Assembly (NCBI RefSeq): GCF_001612785.1 | Contig: NZ_BDBC01000035.1 | Location: forward strand, 1-64,000 | Direction of reading: 5' to 3' | Length of the DNA stretch: 64,000 bases | From: Nocardia beijingensis NBRC 16342 | GTDB taxonomy: Bacteria > Actinomycetota > Actinomycetes > Mycobacteriales > Mycobacteriaceae | Shown: positions 59,173 through 64,000 of the stretch, one piece after another | How the letters are laid out: each line of letters begins with the position of its first letter | Numbering within the stretch: position 1 is the stretch's first letter | Made by a program: the position numbers and the translations under genes | The notes under the pieces: generated by a model | What the model saw: only the letters and a program-made list of their open reading frames with translations | Databases searched by the model: none | What the model was told of the DNA's origin: nothing

Positions 59173-59457
59173 TCATGATGTGCGCACGGCGTACTGTTCG
59201 CGGGACTCGCAGATCAACCGCTCGATGTCCTGCACCGTCTGCACCTGGGGGATGGCCTTGAAGCCCAAGTTGACCTGGAAGCCCAACTCGACCGCGCCAA
59301 GAAGGGAGAGGAGCCTCATGGAGTCAACCCCTGGCAGCTCTCTCACCATGGTGGTGTTGTTGATCCCCTCGGGACACTCCGCGCCGCTGAGGTCCAACTT
59401 CTCGCGGATCAGGGAGTACAGCTGCTCGCGCTCTCGCGGGGACAGATGGGGGTTCAT
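59173..59457 (-). CDS. Acyl carrier protein
   Basis: The 94-residue carrier protein has the four-helix pattern with the phosphopantetheine site PGVDSMRLLSLLGAVE (Ser within DSM). It follows the second FAAL and overlaps its gene out of frame. AGGAG lies five bases before ATG 59457. It should receive acyl-AMP from the neighbouring FAAL. Divergent sequence suggests origin outside the cluster's genus. Confidence 0.85.
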   Translation of the reverse strand: MNPHLSPREREQLYSLIREKLDLSGAECPEGINNTTMVRELPGVDSMRLLSLLGAVELGFQVNLGFKAIPQVQTVQDIERLICESREQYAVRTS

Positions 59458-61207
59458 GGCTGCTCCTCATGGAGGGTGTATGGGTGGTATGCGGCTCGCC
59501 CGGGAGAGCGCTCCACAGTCCCTGGAGATATCGCTGCCGTGTCTTGCTCCGCTTCACCTTGCCGCTGGAGGTCTTGGGCAGCTCCCCTGGCAGCAGCAAA
59601 ATGATTTCCGCCACGGGCAGGGACAACTTCGTTTGGATGTGGCCGCGGACCTGACGCGCCACCGTGGCGGCGTCTCCCTTGCGGAGCTCGGCGACAATCA
59701 CCACCTCCTCGGTAGCCCGGCCCGGCCGGGTGAAGGCCACGACGTTTCCCTTGCGGAGGCCGGGCACCTCGGCCGCGGCCCACTCCACCGTCTGGGGGTC
59801 GTAGTTGCGCCCATTGATGATCAACAGGTCCTTCTTGCGGCTCGTCACGTAGAGGATGCCTTCCGCCAGGTATCCACAATCCCCCGTGCGCAGGCCGTGA
59901 GCCGTGAAGCTCCGCCGGGTCGACTCCGAGTCGCCGTGGTAGCCGGCAGCCACGCTCGGCCCCTGGAAGACCACCTCGCCGACGTGCCGCTCCGGGAGCG
60001 GATTCCCCTCATCGTCCACGATGAGGATTCGGTGACCCGCTATGGGGCGCCCGCAGGGCACGAACGCCACCTGTGCCCCGGAAGCCCCCGCCTGCGAGGC
60101 GGGCCGCGCGAGACCGTTCGCGTGGTAGGGCTCTTTCTGGATGACGTCCTGGGCGAGCGGGACTCCGATCTCGCTGAACGAGATCGCGAGCGTCGCCTCC
60201 GCCATGCCGTAACACGGCACCACTGCCCCCGGCCGCAGACCCGCCGCTGCGAAGTGCGCCGCGAAGGAGTGCAGTGTTTCCGGGTGATTGGGCTCGGCGC
60301 CGCAGCCAACGACCCTCACGCAGGACAGGTCCAGCCGCTGGCGTTCCTCCGCCGAGGTGTGCTCGACGGCCAACGCCAGACCGAAATTCGGCGCGAAGGT
60401 CACGGTCGCGCAGTGGCGGCTCACTGTTTCCAGCCAGAGCCCCGGTGAGAGCGCGAAGCGCAGCGTCGGGAGGAAGCTCACCGGGCAGCGCGCGATCAGC
60501 GGTGCCAGCACGAAACCGACCAGCCCCATGTCGTGGTACATGGGCAACCAGCTCACGCCTCGGTCCCTCCCGCGCTCGAGGCGAAGGGCGCTGATGATGG
60601 CCGCGCAGTTGGCGAGCACGCTGGCGTGCGTGACCCGCACTCCCTTGGGGGCCGCCGTGGTCCCCGAGGTGAACTGCAAGAACATCACGTCCCCTGGGAA
60701 GATCGCCTCGGGCTCGGGCGCGTTCCCGGTCAGGGGTTCGGCGAAGAACTCCTCCGCGATGATGGACTGCAGGCCTTCGGCCGTTCGGATGAGCGGGTCC
60801 AGCAGGCCCGCCAGGCTCCGGGACATCAAGAGCGCACGTGCGCCGGCCACACGGAGGATGTCGGCGGCGTCCTCGCAGTACGCTTCGAACTTGCCGAAGC
60901 TCAAGGGCGGGTACATGGGAACCGGGATGACGCCCACCGAGACCGCGCCCAGGAAGGTGAGGACGAACTCCTGCTCCTCAGGGAGGATGAGCGCGATGCG
61001 CTCTCCCTTGCGCAGGCCGTTCTGCAGCAGCCGCCGCCCCCGGCTCAGGGCCTCCCGCGACAGCTCTGCCCAGCTCACGAAATGCTCGCGCCCGTCCTCG
61101 TGGATGAAGGTATAGCCACTGTCCGAGTGGCCGAGATTCTCGGCAAGGACCTGAGTGAAGGTCGAGGCCGTCGCTCCCCCTGGAGGCAGCGCATCTTCGG
61201 AGAACAT
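59324..61207 (-). CDS. Fatty-acyl-AMP ligase (FAAL), stand-alone
   Basis: The 627-residue enzyme has adenylation motifs FTSGTTAAPKGVRVTH, CYGMAEATLAISFS and GDCGYLAEGILYVTSRKKD, with LLIINGRNYDPQTVEW and the C-terminal catalytic Lys in LPKTSSGKVKRSK. The form resembles FAALs that load ACP rather than CoA. The frame extends to 59324, overlapping the ACP gene by 134 bases in another register; the last 45 residues (SHEPPSVPARARAAVLPDPR) are atypical and rich in Arg/Pro, so the functional end may lie near 59460. GCAGG precedes ATG 61207 weakly. Confidence 0.85.
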   Translation of the reverse strand: MFSEDALPPGGATASTFTQVLAENLGHSDSGYTFIHEDGREHFVSWAELSREALSRGRRLLQNGLRKGERIALILPEEQEFVLTFLGAVSVGVIPVPMYPPLSFGKFEAYCEDAADILRVAGARALLMSRSLAGLLDPLIRTAEGLQSIIAEEFFAEPLTGNAPEPEAIFPGDVMFLQFTSGTTAAPKGVRVTHASVLANCAAIISALRLERGRDRGVSWLPMYHDMGLVGFVLAPLIARCPVSFLPTLRFALSPGLWLETVSRHCATVTFAPNFGLALAVEHTSAEERQRLDLSCVRVVGCGAEPNHPETLHSFAAHFAAAGLRPGAVVPCYGMAEATLAISFSEIGVPLAQDVIQKEPYHANGLARPASQAGASGAQVAFVPCGRPIAGHRILIVDDEGNPLPERHVGEVVFQGPSVAAGYHGDSESTRRSFTAHGLRTGDCGYLAEGILYVTSRKKDLLIINGRNYDPQTVEWAAAEVPGLRKGNVVAFTRPGRATEEVVIVAELRKGDAATVARQVRGHIQTKLSLPVAEIILLLPGELPKTSSGKVKRSKTRQRYLQGLWSALPGEPHTTHTPSMRSSHEPPSVPARARAAVLPDPREVGPQRRGVSRGDQQHHHGERAARG

Positions 61208-61255
61208 GGGACCTGCCCAGGAGTCGGGTGGATGGCAGAAAGAGCCTCGAACCGA

Positions 61256-62041
61256 CTACTGGTTCCAGGCGGGGCTCTGGTTGGGCTGCAGCGAGGCGCT
61301 GGCCGTCCCGTTCTCCCAGTCGTCCACGTCTCCGCGATCCCAAGTGCGCAGCGTGCTCTGGGCGCGAAGGCACTTGTCGAAGTCGAGCACGCCGAAGCCG
61401 CGGTAGATGGAGAGAGTCTGTTGCAGCTGCTCGTACCCCTTGCTCTGGTTGTACGTCATCGCCACCTCGGTCCGGACGACGCCGAGGTATAGATTGCTGC
61501 CATTGCGCGACAGGATCCCGACCTGCTGGTTGCTGTTCTTCTCCTGCTGCCCTTTGTTCTCGAGCGCAAGCTGGCCGATCTTCTTGATGGCAGTCACGAC
61601 GGCCTTGAAGTCATTCTCCGACATGATGCTCAGGGCCAGATCCTCCACCGCATTGACCGCCTTCTCCAGGGAGAGCGAGGAGATCGACGCGGTGCGGTTG
61701 TCGAATTGGTACTGCAAGAAGAACGGAATCGTGGAGAACTTATGGATGTAATTGTTCCATGCGATCGGGTCGAAGTTCGGGCTCCCCGGGTTGAAGCCGC
61801 TGATACTCACGGCCTTGCGCATGATGGTAGCGGCGACGGAATCCCACGTTTTGAAGTCCTTCAGAGCCCCCAGATCGGGCAGCGAGCTGCCGTCTCCCAC
61901 CGCTTTGTTGCCCACCGCCAGGTCCGTGCTCACAGACTCGAATTGCGCGAACTCGGATGCGGCCGGTTCGGGAGATGGCGTCTGCCACAGCGCGATCTCC
62001 ACGGCGTCCCGGCGCAGTTGGGACTGACTGGTCTCGGTCAT
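61256..62041 (-). CDS. Unrecognised 261-aa protein with single Cys, first gene of FAAL-ACP operon
   Basis: The sequence begins MTETSQSQLRRDAVEIALWQ and contains IAWNNYIHKFSTIPFFLQYQ, LSLEKAVNAVEDLALSIMSE and SNLYLGVVRTEVAMTYNQSK. It looks largely helical with amphipathic stretches, no signal peptide and no transmembrane helix. Its only cysteine is Cys224 (FDKCLRAQ). AAGGAG precedes ATG 62041 with ideal spacing. The FAAL starts 48 bases after its stop. I do not recognise a family; a role as the acylated target or partner of the FAAL-ACP pair is a hypothesis. Confidence 0.7.
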   Translation of the reverse strand: MTETSQSQLRRDAVEIALWQTPSPEPAASEFAQFESVSTDLAVGNKAVGDGSSLPDLGALKDFKTWDSVAATIMRKAVSISGFNPGSPNFDPIAWNNYIHKFSTIPFFLQYQFDNRTASISSLSLEKAVNAVEDLALSIMSENDFKAVVTAIKKIGQLALENKGQQEKNSNQQVGILSRNGSNLYLGVVRTEVAMTYNQSKGYEQLQQTLSIYRGFGVLDFDKCLRAQSTLRTWDRGDVDDWENGTASASLQPNQSPAWNQ

Positions 62042-63064
62042 GACTGCTCCTTATCTGCGGATGAGGTGCTGAACAGCGAGAGGAGACGACGTTCGAAGAG
62101 GGGCTCAGCTATTCCAGGCAAACCTGTGCGAAACGGTATAGCTGTCTACGCTGTCGTCCCGGGCGTTCACGCCCTGCGGACCTACACGAGCATCGTGCTG
62201 GCGTTCCGAAAGCAGTGACGAGGTCGAGCGCCGCAGCCGCGGCGGATGGAGAGGTCCTGCTGCAACGCAGCCTAGCCCAGCTCGATCGTGTTGGCCGGGA
62301 CTATCTCGAATTCTTGCGGGTTTACCCTACTTGGAACTCTATTTGAGGTCAGTACGTTCGGGCTTTGACCTCAGCCTGAATCCACCAATGTGGTTTCTGG
62401 ATGGTCCGCGCGCTTGTGGTGCAAGGTTCGGCGCGTCTCGACCGCGGCGGACTGCATCTGACCACAAGCCTCTCGGCCGAGTTGTGGCGAGTCGACTTGC
62501 ATGGTGCAGAGAAGCACCTCGGATTTCAAGCAAAGCTCGATCCGGCGGGTGATCACGACGCTGGTCGCCGAGTCCCGTACCGCGGGACTGACCGTCGGCA
62601 GGGGCGGGTGCTCAACATCATGGGCCCCCGCGCCGAGGAATCACCCCAGCGCCCCGCGCGTCACCGTTCATGCACGGGCCTGGCGCCACCCTGCCTGTGC
62701 GCGATCTGTAGAAGAGCGCGTGCCGAGGGACGCGCGGGCACGAGCGGTGCGTCCAATACGCGCCGTCACGTCCATACGTGGCTGCCCATTCATGGCTGGT
62801 CCGTGGAGGATGTGTGGGCGCGTATCGCTTCGGCTGGCACCCGCCCAGTGCGGAGAGGCGGTCGGCGACGGCGACCTGCGCGGCCAGCAGCCCCAGCTGG
62901 ACCCGCAACTGCGGGGTCAACACCGACACCCGAGTCCAGCTCAGCTGACCCTCGACCTACTATCCCCGGATCCGGCCGGGACCTGGTCGAGAGCAACTGC
63001 GCCGCAAGTACCGCGCACTCGGCGACGCGATCAACCGGGTGTGGTCGCGACCGTGAACAGTGAC
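62042..63064. other. Upstream region of FAAL operon and decayed DNA
   Basis: The first 200 bases should contain the promoter of the operon at 61256. From about 62400 the plus strand shows biased reading in several registers, for example EQLRRKYRALGDAINRVWSR before 63058, with no start or family. It looks like decayed integrative-element DNA continuous with the primase relic that follows. Confidence 0.4.
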
Positions 63065-63613
63065 GTGGCAATGTATCGCGCAGGCTTCCACATCGGGCGG
63101 TGTGCACCTGTACTACCGTGCGCCGCGCACGCCACCGCTGCGCAATACGATCGGCCGCCTCGGGCGGCGCATCGACAGCCGAGCCACGGCGGCTACGTCG
63201 TCGCCGCCGGATCTCAGCTGCCCGAGGGCCCGTAGGGGCATCGATGACCGGGCGCCGATCCTGCTGCCGCAGTGGCTGACCGGTCTGCTGCGCCCGCCTG
63301 CGCCGCTGCCGGTTCCCCGCAGTGCTCCGGTGGTCGGGCATCCCGACGCCTACGTGCAGGCGGCATTGGTCAACCAGAGCGCCTGTGTCCGGGCCGCCTA
63401 CCCCTGGGTGCGGCATCGCACCCTGCTGCTGGCGGCCAACTCCCTGGGCGGCTCGTCGGCGCCGGGCCGCTCGACCATGCCCACGCACACGCCGTGCTCG
63501 GTGACGCGACACGCATCCACCTCGGCGTCGAGGGCTTCACCGCCGCGCTGGCCGACCGCACCATCACCGATGGGCTCACCTACGCCGCCGTCCGCTCCAC
63601 ACTCTGGCATTAA
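63065..63613 (+). pseudogene. Bifunctional primase-polymerase (Prim-Pol), decayed
   Basis: Joined registers give SGGVHLYYRAPRTPPLRNTI, then GGYVVAAGSQLPEGP, then ILLPQWLTGLLRPPAPLPVP with GHPDAYVQAALVNQ, and finally ALGDATRIHLGVEGF-like HLGVEGFTAALADRTITDGL. The HLYY and GGYVVA motifs are those of Prim-Pol domains in actinomycete integrative elements. Three or more frameshifts break the gene. Confidence 0.7.
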
Positions 63614-63878
63614 CTCAGCAGGCGCAGATGCATGCTCCGCATGTATGAATTGCGACGTCGTTCGTCGGCGAACCTCACGTCGCTGGTCGGGGCGGTCGAG
63701 GTAGGGATCAAGGTGCGCCACTGCACAGTCTGAGTCATCAGCGATATGGCATTGCCGTGGTGATCGGAGTCTTGGCGGATCGTAGCTTCACCCACGTTTC
63801 ACTGGGATCCGTCCCCAACGCCGCCCGGGACCGGGATGATGATCGAGCAGCACCAGTCGAATCTCGCGGCGGGACACT

Positions 63879-64000
63879 ATGGCACAGCTGAATGTGACGG
63901 TAACGGTGGCGGCTGAACGGCCCGATGAGGAACTACGTTCGTTGGACCGGGAATTGACCGACGCCGATGAATTGCGCGGTCAGGTCCGTCCCGCGATCGC
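63879..64000 (+). CDS. EACC1-like (effector-associated constant component 1) protein, partial
   Basis: The gene starts at ATG 63879 and runs off the right edge after about 40 residues: MAQLNVTVTVAAERPDEELR then SLDRELTDADELRGQVR. The pattern of a short beta strand then a helix ending ELRGQVR resembles EACC1, the constant component of actinobacterial NTP-dependent conflict systems that pair it with caspase-like or trypsin-like effectors. Only the N-terminus is visible. Other genes of such a system would lie beyond the window. Confidence 0.5.
   Translation, partial: MAQLNVTVTVAAERPDEELRSLDRELTDADELRGQVRPAI

Overview
The window looks like chromosomal DNA of a high-GC, mycolic-acid-type actinomycete, most likely Nocardia or a close relative. 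Supporting signs are strong G/C third-position bias, many TetR/SDR pairs, GTG and leaderless-looking starts, a MAB_1171c-type membrane protein beside an ImmA/IrrE peptidase, an SCO6745-family protein, and abundant acyl-CoA and FAAL genes. This is inferred from gene families only; no rRNA, intact tRNA or CRISPR array was seen.

Layout. (1) 0-13 kb: SRPBCC protein, SDRs, an M43 metalloprotease, a fatty-acid desaturase, TetR-controlled oxidoreductases with visible operators, a FetB-like permease, and the ImmA/IrrE - membrane protein pair. (2) 13-27 kb: a catabolic-looking region (NDH-2-like enzyme, MHS transporter, fatty-acyl-CoA ligase, alpha/beta hydrolase, SCO6745 protein, TetR, APH-like phosphotransferase, acyl-CoA dehydrogenase, SDRs). 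Four copies of one 22-bp palindrome lie upstream of its transcription units, suggesting a single regulon; two genes inside it are decayed. (3) 27-46 kb: a biosynthetic cluster. It holds a 3365-residue megasynthase (FAAL-ACP-KS-AT-DH-KR-ACP-C-FkbH), translationally coupled to an ACP-thioester reductase and to a Cys-nucleophile alpha/beta hydrolase, with two glycosyltransferases, a Gfo/Idh/MocA oxidoreductase and a divergent P450. The inferred logic is: a free fatty acid is adenylated and loaded, extended once, reduced, condensed with a second unit possibly supplied by the FkbH domain, released reductively, then oxidised and glycosylated. I do not recognise this cluster as a described pathway. 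(4) 46-59 kb: a patchwork of intact small genes (cold-shock protein, TetR/methyltransferase, RDD protein, FKBP, HxlR/NmrA pair, two-component system, RibD-like reductase, ASCH protein) and gene relics (LLM oxidoreductase, IS256-type transposase, DHFR, ECF sigma factor). (5) 59-62 kb: a compact operon of an unrecognised single-cysteine protein, a second stand-alone FAAL and an ACP that overlaps the FAAL gene out of frame. Its style suggests acquisition from outside the genus, perhaps myxobacterial. (6) 62-64 kb: a decayed primase-polymerase relic, probably from an integrative element, then the first codons of an EACC1-like conflict-system gene running off the right edge.

The strongest candidates for undescribed biology are the FAAL/PKS/C-FkbH/reductase cluster, the FAAL-ACP-single-Cys-protein cassette, and the regulon defined by the repeated 22-bp palindrome.
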